Shown in pieces: positions 46,598 to 54,843 of a DNA stretch of 64,000 nt. Positions within the stretch are counted from its first letter, which is position 1. Each line of letters starts with the position of its first letter. The translations under genes and the position numbers were made by a program. The DNA is taken from assembly GCF_903819165.1 (NCBI RefSeq), contig NZ_CAIJCS010000016.1:1-64000 (forward strand), given 5' to 3'. This stretch comes from Aedoeadaptatus nemausensis (GTDB taxonomy: Bacteria; Bacillota; Clostridia; Tissierellales; Peptoniphilaceae). The notes below the pieces were generated by a model that was given only the letters and a program-made list of their open reading frames with translations, ran no database searches and was not told the origin of the DNA.

Positions 46598-47346
46598 TAC
46601 TTCCTCCTGTTTACAATCTCATCAGCGAGAGATAAGTAAGCCTTCGCTCCTTTACTCCCTTTATCGTAGGCGATAATGCTCATACCGTAGGAAGGGGCCT
46701 CCGCCAGCCGCACATTTCTTGGAATAACTGTGGAAAATACGTCCTTCTTGAAATAGTTCTTAACCTCTTCGACCACCTGCATACTTAGATTGGTACGTCC
46801 GTCATACATGGTCAAAAGTACGCCTTCTATTTCCAATTCGGGATTAAATCCGTTGCGTACCAGTTGTATAGACGCCATTAGTTGGGAAAGGCCTTCCAGC
46901 GCATAATACTCACATTGCACGGGAATTAAGATACTGTCGGCGGCCGAAAGGGCCAGAATGGAGAGAACGCCCAGAGATGGCGAACAGTCCATGATTAAAT
47001 AATCGTAATGATCTAAGTCTTGAATGCGCTTTTTGAGCTCCAACTGCCAATCGGCGCGCTGAGCAAATTCCAATTCGATTCCCGCAAGAGAAGATCCGGA
47101 GGGAATAATGTCCAGGTTTTTCTTTACATTTACGATGGGATTCTCCTCGCTACCTAATAGGAAATCGTAGACCATAGTGTCCCGATCTTTATCGATGTTT
47201 AAACCGTTAGTGGCGTTGGCTTGAGGGTCTAAATCTATAATTAAGACGGATTTGCCTTTCTCCGCCAAAGCATCTGCAAGATTGATAACGGTGGTCGTCT
47301 TGCCGACGCCTCCCTTTTGATTAAATACGGCGATATTTCTACTCAT
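46597..47346 (-). CDS. parA: Chromosome partitioning ATPase ParA (Soj)
   Basis: 249 residues; no N-terminal DNA-binding domain, so the chromosomal Soj type. Deviant Walker A FNQKGGVGKTTTVINLA, Walker A' VLIIDLDPQANAT and Walker B YLIMDCSPSLG. Works with ParB in origin segregation and control of DnaA. AAGGAAG precedes the ATG. The parS palindrome starts about 45 nt upstream. Confidence 0.96.
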   Translation of the reverse strand: MSRNIAVFNQKGGVGKTTTVINLADALAEKGKSVLIIDLDPQANATNGLNIDKDRDTMVYDFLLGSEENPIVNVKKNLDIIPSGSSLAGIELEFAQRADWQLELKKRIQDLDHYDYLIMDCSPSLGVLSILALSAADSILIPVQCEYYALEGLSQLMASIQLVRNGFNPELEIEGVLLTMYDGRTNLSMQVVEEVKNYFKKDVFSTVIPRNVRLAEAPSYGMSIIAYDKGSKGAKAYLSLADEIVNRRK

Positions 47347-47391
47347 TCTTTCACTTCCTTCTTACACCCATAGTATCAAAAAGAATGATAA

Positions 47392-47437
47392 ATAAAAAGA
47401 GAAGGATGTTCCACGTGGAACATCCTTCTCTTTTTAT
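47392..47437. terminator. 46-bp perfect palindrome containing parS; likely bidirectional terminator
   Basis: The two arms from 47392 to 47414 and 47415 to 47437 are perfect complements: T-rich ends, GAGAAGGA, and in the centre GTTCCACGTGGAAC. T runs follow on both strands, so the transcript would fold as a terminator for the 183-residue membrane protein gene or for readthrough from the other side. Confidence 0.75.
47407..47422. other. parS site 1 (palindrome TGTTCCACGTGGAACA)
   Basis: Perfect 16-bp palindrome differing from the B. subtilis parS consensus TGTTTCACGTGAAACA at two symmetrical positions; located just upstream of parA and at the heart of a larger hairpin. Confidence 0.85.
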
Positions 47438-47463
47438 AGTCTTTGTATGCTGATTTTTATAAA

Positions 47464-47479
47464 TGTTCCACATGGAACA
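47464..47479. other. parS site 2 (TGTTCCACATGGAACA)
   Basis: One mismatch from site 1 (CACATG core), 57 bp further on, in the same intergenic space. Confidence 0.75.
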
Positions 47480-47504
47480 TTTTGGTTTAAGTGAAGCTCA
47501 AAAG

Positions 47505-48056
47505 CTATTCTTCTTCAGGTTCCTCGACTTCTTCACTTTTTCCTGATGGACCTGAAAGGGTAGAATCTATAACTTCATCTTCCTCGTTCTCGTTTTCTTC
47601 AGGCTCAGAAGGCTTATCTGTCTCGGCTTCTTCTGTAGTCGATGTTCCATGTGGAACATTTTCGTTGTTCTCGTCCGTGCCTTTAAGATTGACCGATCTC
47701 TTTACGTAATATACCTTCTGTTCTCCGCCTCCCGCATGTTCAATAACGATTTTGTCGTGATTGTCATCTACTGTTCTTTGATTGCTTTCCTCTTTTTCTC
47801 TCTTGTTTCGGCGAGTCTTTAGATAGTCTTTCTTCGCTTTTACATACTCTCTTCCGGAGAATATTATACACGCCGGAATTGAGAGGATGCCAATTCCGTA
47901 GACTATATAAGGAAGTGGAAAAATCAACTGATCGATAATATCCATATAGCTTAGGAAAGAGAAAATCGCAAACACTAAAAGGGAGTATACTGCCTTGCTT
48001 CTCGTCTTTATAGATCGATAGATCAAAAAGGCGAATAGAGGAATAAAGACGATCAT
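47505..48056 (-). CDS. Membrane protein with acidic C-terminal tail, unknown function
   Basis: 183 residues. Three hydrophobic segments in the first 70 residues (MIVFIPLFAFLIYRSI, VYSLLVFAIFSFLSYM and YIVYGIGILSIPACIIF), a basic stretch (REYVKAKKDYLKTRRNKRE) and a long acidic, Ser/Thr/Glu-rich tail ending EEVEEPEEE. No family recognised. The third parS site lies inside the coding sequence and encodes ENVPHGTS. The gene begins 3 nt after rsmG, so it belongs to the rsmG operon. A role in segregation is possible by position only. Confidence 0.75.
   Translation of the reverse strand: MIVFIPLFAFLIYRSIKTRSKAVYSLLVFAIFSFLSYMDIIDQLIFPLPYIVYGIGILSIPACIIFSGREYVKAKKDYLKTRRNKREKEESNQRTVDDNHDKIVIEHAGGGEQKVYYVKRSVNLKGTDENNENVPHGTSTTEEAETDKPSEPEENENEEDEVIDSTLSGPSGKSEEVEEPEEE
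47643..47658. other. parS site 3 (TGTTCCATGTGGAACA), inside a gene
   Basis: One mismatch from site 1 (CATGTG core); lies within the coding sequence of the membrane protein. Spacings between the sites are 57 and 179 bp. Confidence 0.75.
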
Positions 48057-48059
48057 AAA

Positions 48060-48761
48060 CTACAGAGGATCCTTTCTCGGCTTTCCGCCCCCACGGGGAT
48101 ATTTCTTAGGCGTTCCCTTTATCTTGCGGAGTACTACTAATATTCTTTTATCGCCGTCGGGTAGAAGAAACTCCTCACAATGGGTGAGTTCCGCTCCCAG
48201 GGTTTTAATTGCTTTATCAGCTTCCTCGATTTCCTCGAGACCCTCCGGACCCTTCATGGCAATAAGATATCCCCCGAGTTCTACGAAAGGAAGACAGTAC
48301 TCCGCTAAAATATTCAGCCTCGCTACGGCACGAGATACGACGATTTGATACTGTTCGCGAAATTCCGGATTGCGTCCGGCTTCCTCTGCACGGCCGTGGA
48401 AGGTTTTAACATTATCTATTCTGAGATCTTTCACTACAGCATCTAAAAAAGTGATCCGCTTATTTAAGCTGTCCATCAGATGGAATTCCCGAGCAGGCTC
48501 TGTAAGGGCGAGGACCATGCCCGGAAAACCCGCTCCTGTTCCCAGGTCGAGAACTTTGCCCGTACCTTCATACTCTTCTAATAAAAGGGGAGTCAGGGAA
48601 TCGATAAAGTGCTTATCGATAATTTCCTGTTCATCGGTAATTCGCGTCAGATTCATTCGCTCGTTCCAATCCAATAGGATTTCGCTGTAGCGATCGAAGG
48701 ATTCGAGGGGCAAGTCTTTATGAAATTGTTCCAGTATGTCTTTACGCGTCTCCCAATTCAT
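48060..48761 (-). CDS. rsmG: 16S rRNA (guanine-N7) methyltransferase RsmG
   Basis: 233 residues, SAM-dependent. Methylates G527 of 16S rRNA. Motif I is VLDLGTGAGFPGMVLAL, and the GidB pattern RAVARLNILAEYCLPF follows. The C-terminal tail is basic (KKYPRGGGKPRKDPL). AGGGAGG precedes the ATG, which overlaps mnmG by 20 nt. Loss of this gene gives low-level streptomycin resistance in other species. Confidence 0.95.
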   Translation of the reverse strand: MNWETRKDILEQFHKDLPLESFDRYSEILLDWNERMNLTRITDEQEIIDKHFIDSLTPLLLEEYEGTGKVLDLGTGAGFPGMVLALTEPAREFHLMDSLNKRITFLDAVVKDLRIDNVKTFHGRAEEAGRNPEFREQYQIVVSRAVARLNILAEYCLPFVELGGYLIAMKGPEGLEEIEEADKAIKTLGAELTHCEEFLLPDGDKRILVVLRKIKGTPKKYPRGGGKPRKDPL

Positions 48762-50649
48762 TATTTGCCTCCCTGTTTTTCTGCTCTAAATAAATGAGAA
48801 GGACATTTATATCCGCCGGGCTTACGCCGCTGATTCGGCCTGCCTGACCGACAGATTCCGGGCGAATAGCGGAAAGTTTTTCTTTTGCTTCATTGCGCAG
48901 TCCTTTAATAGCATTATAATCCAAATCTTTCGACAGAATTTTATTCTCCATCTTTCTAAACTTTTGAATCTGCGCCATTTGCTTTTCGATATAACCTTTA
49001 TAGCGTACTTCCGTCTCCACTTCCTTTATAACGTGGCGGGGGAGGAGGGGACGATTTTCGTCAAATACTGCCAGTTTATCGTAGGTAAGCTCGGGACGCT
49101 GCATTAAATTCAAAAGAGGCGTGGCATTTTTTAAGGTAGCCGACCCCAAATCGTCAAGCTTCCGGATATTCTCATCTGTCGGGTTGATTTGAATGGAGGC
49201 CAGGCGCTCCCGCTCATTCTCAATGGCGTCGCGGCGCTTAATAAAGCGCTCATATTGTTCGTCGTTTACGAGACCGATAGAGCGTCCGATTTCCGTTAAG
49301 CGAAGGTCCGCATTGTCTTGACGCAAAGTCAGTCGGTATTCCGCACGCGCCGTCATCATACGGTAGGGTTCTCGAGTGCCTTTGGTTACGAGATCGTCGA
49401 TTAAAACGCCGATATAAGCCTGGTCTCGCCTTAAAATAAGGGGATCCTTGTCTTGAATGGAAAGAGCCGCGTTAACGCCGGCTACAAGCCCCTGAGCGGC
49501 GGCCTCTTCATAACCGCTGCTGCCGTTGATTTGACCCGCCATATAGAGATTGTCTATGCCCATGACTTCGAGAGAGCGATCCAATCGTGTAGCGTCGATG
49601 GCATCATACTCGATGGCATAGGCCGGGCGCATAAATTCACAGTTTTCCAATCCGTCGATCTTTTTGTAAAGGGCCATTTGAACTTCGACGGGTAGGGAAG
49701 AGGATACGCCTTGCACATAGATTTCCTTCGTCAAAAGGCCTTCCGGTTCGAGGAAAACCTGATGGCGATCCCGGTCGCCGAATCGAGTGACCTTATCTTC
49801 GATGGAAGGGCAATAGCGAGGTCCCGTACCTTCAATATCGCCCATGGCCATGGCGGAACGCTCTATATTCTCGAGAATAATCTCGTGGCATTCAGGCGTG
49901 GTGTAGGTTAAATAGCAGTCGATCTGCTCTTTGTCGCTGTAATCTTTGTCGAAATTACTGAAAGAGAAGGGGTGAATTTCCTCGTCCCCCTTTTGAACTT
50001 CCATACCACTGAAGTCGATGGAATCCCTATGCACTCTGGCGGGCGTTCCCGTCTTCATACGCATGGTATCGATTCCGATTCCCTCGATGCTCTCCGTAAG
50101 CAGGTCGGCAGGCTGCATGCCGTCCGGTCCGCTGGAATAGTTGACTTCTCCCATAAAGACTCTGCCTCTTAAATAAGTCCCCGTAGCCAGGATGGTCTTT
50201 TTAGCCTTGTAAATAGCCCCCGTTTTACATACGACACCGGAGAGGTCGTCGTCGATAAAATAAAAGGACGCCACCTCGTCTTGAATGAGGTGGATGTTTT
50301 TTTCATCCTCGAGGGTCATCTTCATGGCGCGATGATAATCCCATTTATCCGCCTGAGCCCGTAAGGAATGGACCGCCGGTCCCTTGGAACGGTTCAGCAT
50401 ACGGGATTGAATGAAGGTTTTATCGATATTGCGCCCGATTTCGCCACCCAATGCGTCAATTTCACGGACTAAATGGCCTTTACCCGTACCTCCTATATTG
50501 GGATTACAGTTCATGGCGGCGATGGAATTTAAATTCATCGTAATAAGGGCTACATCCATGCCCATTCGCGCCGCGGCGAGGGCCGCCTCGCAACCGGCAT
50601 GGCCTGCGCCCACGACGACAATATCCACTGTTTTCGCTAAAAAATCCAT
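48742..50649 (-). CDS. mnmG: tRNA uridine 5-carboxymethylaminomethyl modification enzyme MnmG
   Basis: 635 residues. FAD-binding N terminus VVVGAGHAGCEAALAAARMG, the NPNIGGTGKGHLVREIDALGG region, GTYLRGRVFMGE and a C-terminal domain ending with the helical MnmE-interaction region. With MnmE it installs cmnm5U at wobble uridines. AAGGAG precedes the ATG; it lies 8 nt after mnmE. Confidence 0.97.
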   Translation of the reverse strand: MDFLAKTVDIVVVGAGHAGCEAALAAARMGMDVALITMNLNSIAAMNCNPNIGGTGKGHLVREIDALGGEIGRNIDKTFIQSRMLNRSKGPAVHSLRAQADKWDYHRAMKMTLEDEKNIHLIQDEVASFYFIDDDLSGVVCKTGAIYKAKKTILATGTYLRGRVFMGEVNYSSGPDGMQPADLLTESIEGIGIDTMRMKTGTPARVHRDSIDFSGMEVQKGDEEIHPFSFSNFDKDYSDKEQIDCYLTYTTPECHEIILENIERSAMAMGDIEGTGPRYCPSIEDKVTRFGDRDRHQVFLEPEGLLTKEIYVQGVSSSLPVEVQMALYKKIDGLENCEFMRPAYAIEYDAIDATRLDRSLEVMGIDNLYMAGQINGSSGYEEAAAQGLVAGVNAALSIQDKDPLILRRDQAYIGVLIDDLVTKGTREPYRMMTARAEYRLTLRQDNADLRLTEIGRSIGLVNDEQYERFIKRRDAIENERERLASIQINPTDENIRKLDDLGSATLKNATPLLNLMQRPELTYDKLAVFDENRPLLPRHVIKEVETEVRYKGYIEKQMAQIQKFRKMENKILSKDLDYNAIKGLRNEAKEKLSAIRPESVGQAGRISGVSPADINVLLIYLEQKNREANNELGDA

Positions 50650-50657
50650 AATACTCC

Positions 50658-52016
50658 TTATTTTCCGATACAGAATTTAGAAAATACGTGATCCAATACT
50701 TCTTCGCCCGCGGTTTGACCCGTAATTTCCCCAAGTTTAATAAAGGCGTCTTCGAAATACACTTCCGCCAAATCCAGACCGACGCCTGCTAAAAGATCTT
50801 CTCGTCCTTTTTCCATGGACTCGATGGCTTCAGTCAAAAGGTTCTTGTGACGGAGAGAGTATATCTGTACCTCGTCGGCGGCCACTTCTCCGGATAAAAA
50901 CCAGTCTTCGATAAGATCCTCTACGGCTTTAAGTCCTTCCTGCTTAATTAAGCTGGTTTCGAGGACGGCTCCCGGAAAATACTCCTCGAGATCGGAAATA
51001 CTTACTACAGAGCCTAAATCCTGTTTATTTAGCAGGCAAATTACCCTTTTGTTCCGAATACCGTCGATAATTGTAAAGTCCTCTTCATCTAAGGGCCGAG
51101 AAGCGTCGAAAATGGCGATAATTAAATCTGCCGTATCCATGCTCTTTAAGGCCCGCTCGATGCCCATTTTTTCAACTAAATCTTCCGTCTCGCGAATCCC
51201 CGCCGTATCCTGCATGCGCAAGTGGATGCCGTCTAAGGAATACGAGGCTTCCAGTACATCCCGTGTAGTTCCCGGAATTTCCGTTACAATGGCCTTGTCT
51301 TCACGTAAAATCGCATTTAAAAAAGAGCTCTTCCCTACATTGGGCTTCCCTATAATGGAGGTGGCAATGCCGTCCTGAATCATTTTTCCCCGTTTAAAAG
51401 TCTTTAAAAGGGCCTTCATTTCCTCCAGAAGCTCTTCCGTTGTATTTTCCAATATTGACGTATCCACAGGCTCCACCTCTTCGGTAGAAAAGTCGATGTC
51501 TGCCACGAGATGGGCCAGAGTATCCTTTAAGCGGCGGCGAAAATCTTCGATTTTACGGTATAAATGCCCCGTAAGTTGACGGGCACTTTGACGCTGAGAG
51601 GACACACTGTCAGCCTCGATCATATCCACGATAGCCTCGGCTTCCGTAAGGTCCAATTTACCGTTTAAAAAGGCGATTTTCGTAAATTCGCCGCGCATGG
51701 CGGCCTCGCATCCTCCGTCGATAAAAGCCGAAAGAATACGCTCGAGCCCGACGCTTCCGCCGTGGGCTTGGATTTCCACCATATCCTCGCCTGTATAACT
51801 ATAGGGTCCTCGGAAAGCTACGGCGAGAACCTCGTCGATAATTTCGCCTTCAACGACGAAATGGCCGTAAAGCAGCTTTCGATCGTTTATAGGATCGGAT
51901 AAGGCACTTTTCGAACGGAAAAACTTCTCTGCTATTGCGATACTGTCCTCGCCACTTAAACGAACAATACCGATACCTGCCGGCGATTTTGCCGTAGAAA
52001 TAGCGGCTATGGTCAT
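50658..52016 (-). CDS. mnmE: tRNA modification GTPase MnmE
   Basis: 452 residues. N-terminal folate-binding domain (IAAISTAKSPAGIGIVRLSG), helical domain, inserted GTPase with GKPNVGKSSFLNAIL, DTAGIRET and NKQD, and the terminal CIGK motif (FSKFCIGK) with the catalytic cysteine. Partner of MnmG. Starts just after the jag terminator, so it has its own promoter. Confidence 0.97.
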   Translation of the reverse strand: MTIAAISTAKSPAGIGIVRLSGEDSIAIAEKFFRSKSALSDPINDRKLLYGHFVVEGEIIDEVLAVAFRGPYSYTGEDMVEIQAHGGSVGLERILSAFIDGGCEAAMRGEFTKIAFLNGKLDLTEAEAIVDMIEADSVSSQRQSARQLTGHLYRKIEDFRRRLKDTLAHLVADIDFSTEEVEPVDTSILENTTEELLEEMKALLKTFKRGKMIQDGIATSIIGKPNVGKSSFLNAILREDKAIVTEIPGTTRDVLEASYSLDGIHLRMQDTAGIRETEDLVEKMGIERALKSMDTADLIIAIFDASRPLDEEDFTIIDGIRNKRVICLLNKQDLGSVVSISDLEEYFPGAVLETSLIKQEGLKAVEDLIEDWFLSGEVAADEVQIYSLRHKNLLTEAIESMEKGREDLLAGVGLDLAEVYFEDAFIKLGEITGQTAGEEVLDHVFSKFCIGK

Positions 52017-52039
52017 AAGTTCACTCTCTCACTTTCTTT

Positions 52040-52071
52040 AAAAAAAGCCTTCATAGAGACTATGAAGGCTG
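52040..52071 (-). terminator. Terminator of the rpmH-rnpA-yidD-yidC-jag operon
   Basis: On the minus strand AGCCTTCATAG / CTATGAAGGCT followed by seven T residues; the jag stop codon lies inside the stem. Confidence 0.9.
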
Positions 52072-52893
52072 TGATGAATCCTTATGAATAACGACGCATC
52101 GATGGGGATCTTTTCCCTCGCTGCGCGTGCGAATTCCCTCGACATTTGCCAAGCACGCATGGACGACGCGGCGTTCTTGAGCATTCATGGGTTCCAATTT
52201 AATGGATTGATTGGTTTTTAAAACTTTATTGGCGGTTTTACCGGCGACTCTCTTTAAGGCCGCTTCGCGCTTTTTGCGGTAACCGCTGCAGTCGACGATA
52301 ACCCGTCTGAAATCCTTCGTTCGGCGATTGATCATAGCGGACAGTACGGTTTGAATCCCGTTTAACGTCGCGCCGCGCTTGCCGATAACGATACCCGTCT
52401 CTTCTCGCTTGCCGTCGATTGAGACGAAGATCTCACGATCCTTAAATTCTACAGAAAGAGTGTAGCCCAGGCCGAGAGTATCCATTAGACGATCGACAAA
52501 TTCGCGGATAAAAACTTCCAGCTCTTCGTCGCTAGGTTCTTCAAATGCCTCTTCAGGCTCTTCCATCTCTTGAACTTCTTCCGTTTCGACGATCTCTGTC
52601 TCTTCGATTTCAACGATTTCTTCTTCGACAGATTCTTCTACTCGTCGCTCGTCCAGATCTTTTCGAACCGTTTGAATCTCTTCATCTTGTAAAATCGACT
52701 CGATAATATCCTTACTATCGAATTTCTTTTTTACTTTAACAATAGCGTCTTTCCCTCCGATCAGGCCTAAAAACCCTGCGGAAGGTTCTTCGATAATTTC
52801 GACATCCACTTCATCTCGAGATGCCCTTAATTCCTTCAAGGCCTTTTCGACGGCCTCGTCGATTGTTTTTGCCGATTGGATGGAAAAGTTCAC
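52060..52893 (-). CDS. jag: Jag/KhpB RNA-binding protein
   Basis: 277 residues. Jag_N domain (~1-55), a very acidic linker (~75-130: EESVEEEIVEIEETEIVETEE), a KH domain with VIGKRGATLNGIQTVL, and an R3H domain with MNAQERRVVHACLANVEGI. The linker is longer and more acidic than in most Jag proteins. Functions with KhpA as an RNA chaperone linked to cell-wall synthesis. GTG start with AAGGAGG upstream; it abuts yidC. Confidence 0.93.
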   Translation of the reverse strand: MNFSIQSAKTIDEAVEKALKELRASRDEVDVEIIEEPSAGFLGLIGGKDAIVKVKKKFDSKDIIESILQDEEIQTVRKDLDERRVEESVEEEIVEIEETEIVETEEVQEMEEPEEAFEEPSDEELEVFIREFVDRLMDTLGLGYTLSVEFKDREIFVSIDGKREETGIVIGKRGATLNGIQTVLSAMINRRTKDFRRVIVDCSGYRKKREAALKRVAGKTANKVLKTNQSIKLEPMNAQERRVVHACLANVEGIRTRSEGKDPHRCVVIHKDSSQPS

Positions 52894-52894
52894 G

Positions 52895-53620
52895 CTATGC
52901 CTCCTTCTCTTTTTCCTTTTCTTTTTCGATAAACTTATTGCTTATCTGCTGTTGGAAAATGGTATAAATGCTGCCTACAATCCAGTAAAGAACCAAGCCT
53001 GCCGCCATATTACGGGCAAAAAACAAAATCATAATGGGCATCATAATGGACATGCTCTTCATCATTTGTTCCGATTGCTCCGTGGAAGGTCCTGCGTTGG
53101 CCTTTTGTACTAAGTAAGTAGAGAGCCAAGTAAAAAACGCCGCGATAATGGGCAAAACAAGCTTTGTCGGATCCGGATGATCCAATGTAGGTACAAAGAA
53201 AAAGTTTTTTTGTATGGATGCGTAAAATTCCGGATTGGTAAAGGCAAACTTCGTAGGAAACATAAAGATCCTATAAAAGGCCAGCAATACGGGAAATTGA
53301 ATCAACATAGGCAGACAGCCGCTTAAAGGATTAAATTCCGCTTCTTTATAGAGCTGTGACTGCTTTTGAGCTAAAAGTTGGGGATCATTTTCGTATTTTT
53401 TTTGAATCTTCTTCATTTCCGGCTGGATTTTCGCCATCTTTAATTGATTCTTCGTTTGGAATAAATTCAAAGGTAAGAGGGCAAAACGCAGCAAAAGAGT
53501 CGTTACGATAATCGCAATCGCATAATAGGAAATGGCTACCGGCTCAGAGCCTATACTCGATACGAAATCATAAATATGACGCAATATAACGCCAAAAAAA
53601 CTCGCTAATGCATTAATCAA
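52895..53620 (-). CDS. yidC: Membrane protein insertase YidC (Oxa1 family)
   Basis: 241 residues, the short Gram-positive form without the large periplasmic domain. Five hydrophobic segments; the hydrophilic groove Arg is in LLLRFALLPLNLFQTK. Ends with a basic/acidic tail EKEKEKEKEA. Inserts membrane proteins alone or with SecYEG. TTG start with AGGAGG upstream. Confidence 0.94.
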   Translation of the reverse strand: MINALASFFGVILRHIYDFVSSIGSEPVAISYYAIAIIVTTLLLRFALLPLNLFQTKNQLKMAKIQPEMKKIQKKYENDPQLLAQKQSQLYKEAEFNPLSGCLPMLIQFPVLLAFYRIFMFPTKFAFTNPEFYASIQKNFFFVPTLDHPDPTKLVLPIIAAFFTWLSTYLVQKANAGPSTEQSEQMMKSMSIMMPIMILFFARNMAAGLVLYWIVGSIYTIFQQQISNKFIEKEKEKEKEA

Positions 53621-53637
53621 ATAAACTTCCTCCTAGT

Positions 53638-53856
53638 CTATGGAAGGGGATCGTAGCCACCTTTATGAAAAGGATGACATCGCAAAATGCGCCTTATGGT
53701 TAAATAAAGCGCTTTTAAAAAAGGATATTTTAAAAAAGCTTCGTAACCGTATTGACTACAAGTCGGATAAAAACGACAATGGGCGCCTACTAAAATATAT
53801 TTGGAAATATATCGCTGATAAAAGCGAATAAAAGCGAGAGCTAGTTTATTCATCAT
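53638..53856 (-). CDS. yidD: Membrane protein insertion efficiency factor YidD
   Basis: 72 residues with the family motif [20 protein letters not shown] and [13 protein letters not shown] at the end. Helps YidC-dependent insertion. The ATG overlaps rnpA as ATGA. Confidence 0.94.
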   Translation of the reverse strand: MMNKLALAFIRFYQRYISKYILVGAHCRFYPTCSQYGYEAFLKYPFLKALYLTIRRILRCHPFHKGGYDPLP

Positions 53857-54200
53857 CGCTTTGCCTTATTTATCATTTTAGAGACGCGCATTAAATGGTA
53901 AAAAGAAGATTTTATCTCTCCAAATGTCATATCGGCGACATTATTTTTTACCACGACGACCATATCGTAGCCTACCGGTAGTCTGGAATAAACTTCTCCG
54001 TAGAGAACCCGGAGACGTCTTTTTATTTTATTGCGAACAACGGCCTTTCCCACCTTTTTATTGATGGAAAAACCCATCCGAGAATGGTCCAGGCCGTTAC
54101 GTCTGATGTAGAGAGTATAGTTTCGATTACCGAAAGTTTTTCTCTTCTTATAAACTTTTTTAAAGTCGCTATCCTTTTTAAGAAAGTACTTCTTATCCAT
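53853..54200 (-). CDS. rnpA: Ribonuclease P protein component
   Basis: 115 residues. [42 protein letters not shown] contains the RNR-type basic motif ([12 protein letters not shown]) that binds the RNA subunit in 5' maturation of tRNA. Follows rpmH by 3 nt, with the usual coupling. Confidence 0.95.
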   Translation of the reverse strand: MDKKYFLKKDSDFKKVYKKRKTFGNRNYTLYIRRNGLDHSRMGFSINKKVGKAVVRNKIKRRLRVLYGEVYSRLPVGYDMVVVVKNNVADMTFGEIKSSFYHLMRVSKMINKAKR

Positions 54201-54203
54201 GGA

Positions 54204-54338
54204 TTAAGCAGAAAGTTTCTTTCTTCCCTTTGCTCTACGAGCGCGTAATACCTTACGACCGCCGCGGGTTCTCATGCGAGCACGAAATCCGTGTTCTCTT
54301 TTTCTTTGTTTACGTTTCGGTTGATACGTTCTTTTCAT
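54204..54338 (-). CDS. rpmH: 50S ribosomal protein L34
   Basis: 44 residues, [18 protein letters not shown] then [20 protein letters not shown], the standard L34 sequence. GGAGGAGGTG is in front of the ATG. First gene of the operon. It is short and very basic, as expected. Confidence 0.97.
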   Translation of the reverse strand: MKRTYQPKRKQRKREHGFRARMRTRGGRKVLRARRAKGRKKLSA

Positions 54339-54407
54339 TAGACTACACCTCCTCCGTCGGGATCTAAAAATCGCCTAAACGACCTATTTTTAAAATACAC
54401 TCTATAT

Positions 54408-54436
54408 ATTATAGGGATAGAATAGGGCCAAGTCAA
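54408..54436 (-). promoter_or_regulatory. Promoter of the rpmH operon
   Basis: On the minus strand TTGACT, 17 nt, TATAAT; strong near-consensus promoter. Confidence 0.85.
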
Positions 54437-54439
54437 TTC

Positions 54440-54840
54440 TTTTATGCAAAAAAGCCCGAAATAGTCCCGTTTAATGCGTGAAAACGCTTTTGTTCTTTGA
54501 TGAAAAAGTGAAACCTAAATGCACTTTTTTGACTCTTAGATATGTTGATAACTTTTTATAGATTGTGTATAATTATTTTTAACCTGTTGATAAAAAAATC
54601 TATGTGAATAGTTTGTGACTTATTCACAGTCTGTTGATAAAATGTTGATAAGTTGTTTTATTGTGAAAAAATTTCCTGAAACAACGAATTTTTTCAACAT
54701 AATTATCCACATTATATAGGATCCGAGCCTGTTCATAAAGACTCTATCCCCATAATCCACAAACTTGTGGATTTTTTAATCCCTAGGTTTCTTTTCCACA
54801 TGTTTATATGTTAATTGTTGTCAAATAAAAGCGGGAGTGA
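54440..54840. other. oriC, region upstream of dnaA
   Basis: AT-rich, no coding. It contains a perfect DnaA box TTATCCACA (54703-54711) and near matches TTATTCACA (54620-54628), TGTGAATAG (54603-54611) and an ATAATCCACA...TTGTGGATT pair near 54752-54773. TGTTGATAA occurs four times (near 54543, 54585, 54632, 54643), similar to relaxed boxes. The direction of transcription changes across it. Confidence 0.85.
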
Positions 54841-54843
54841 AAA

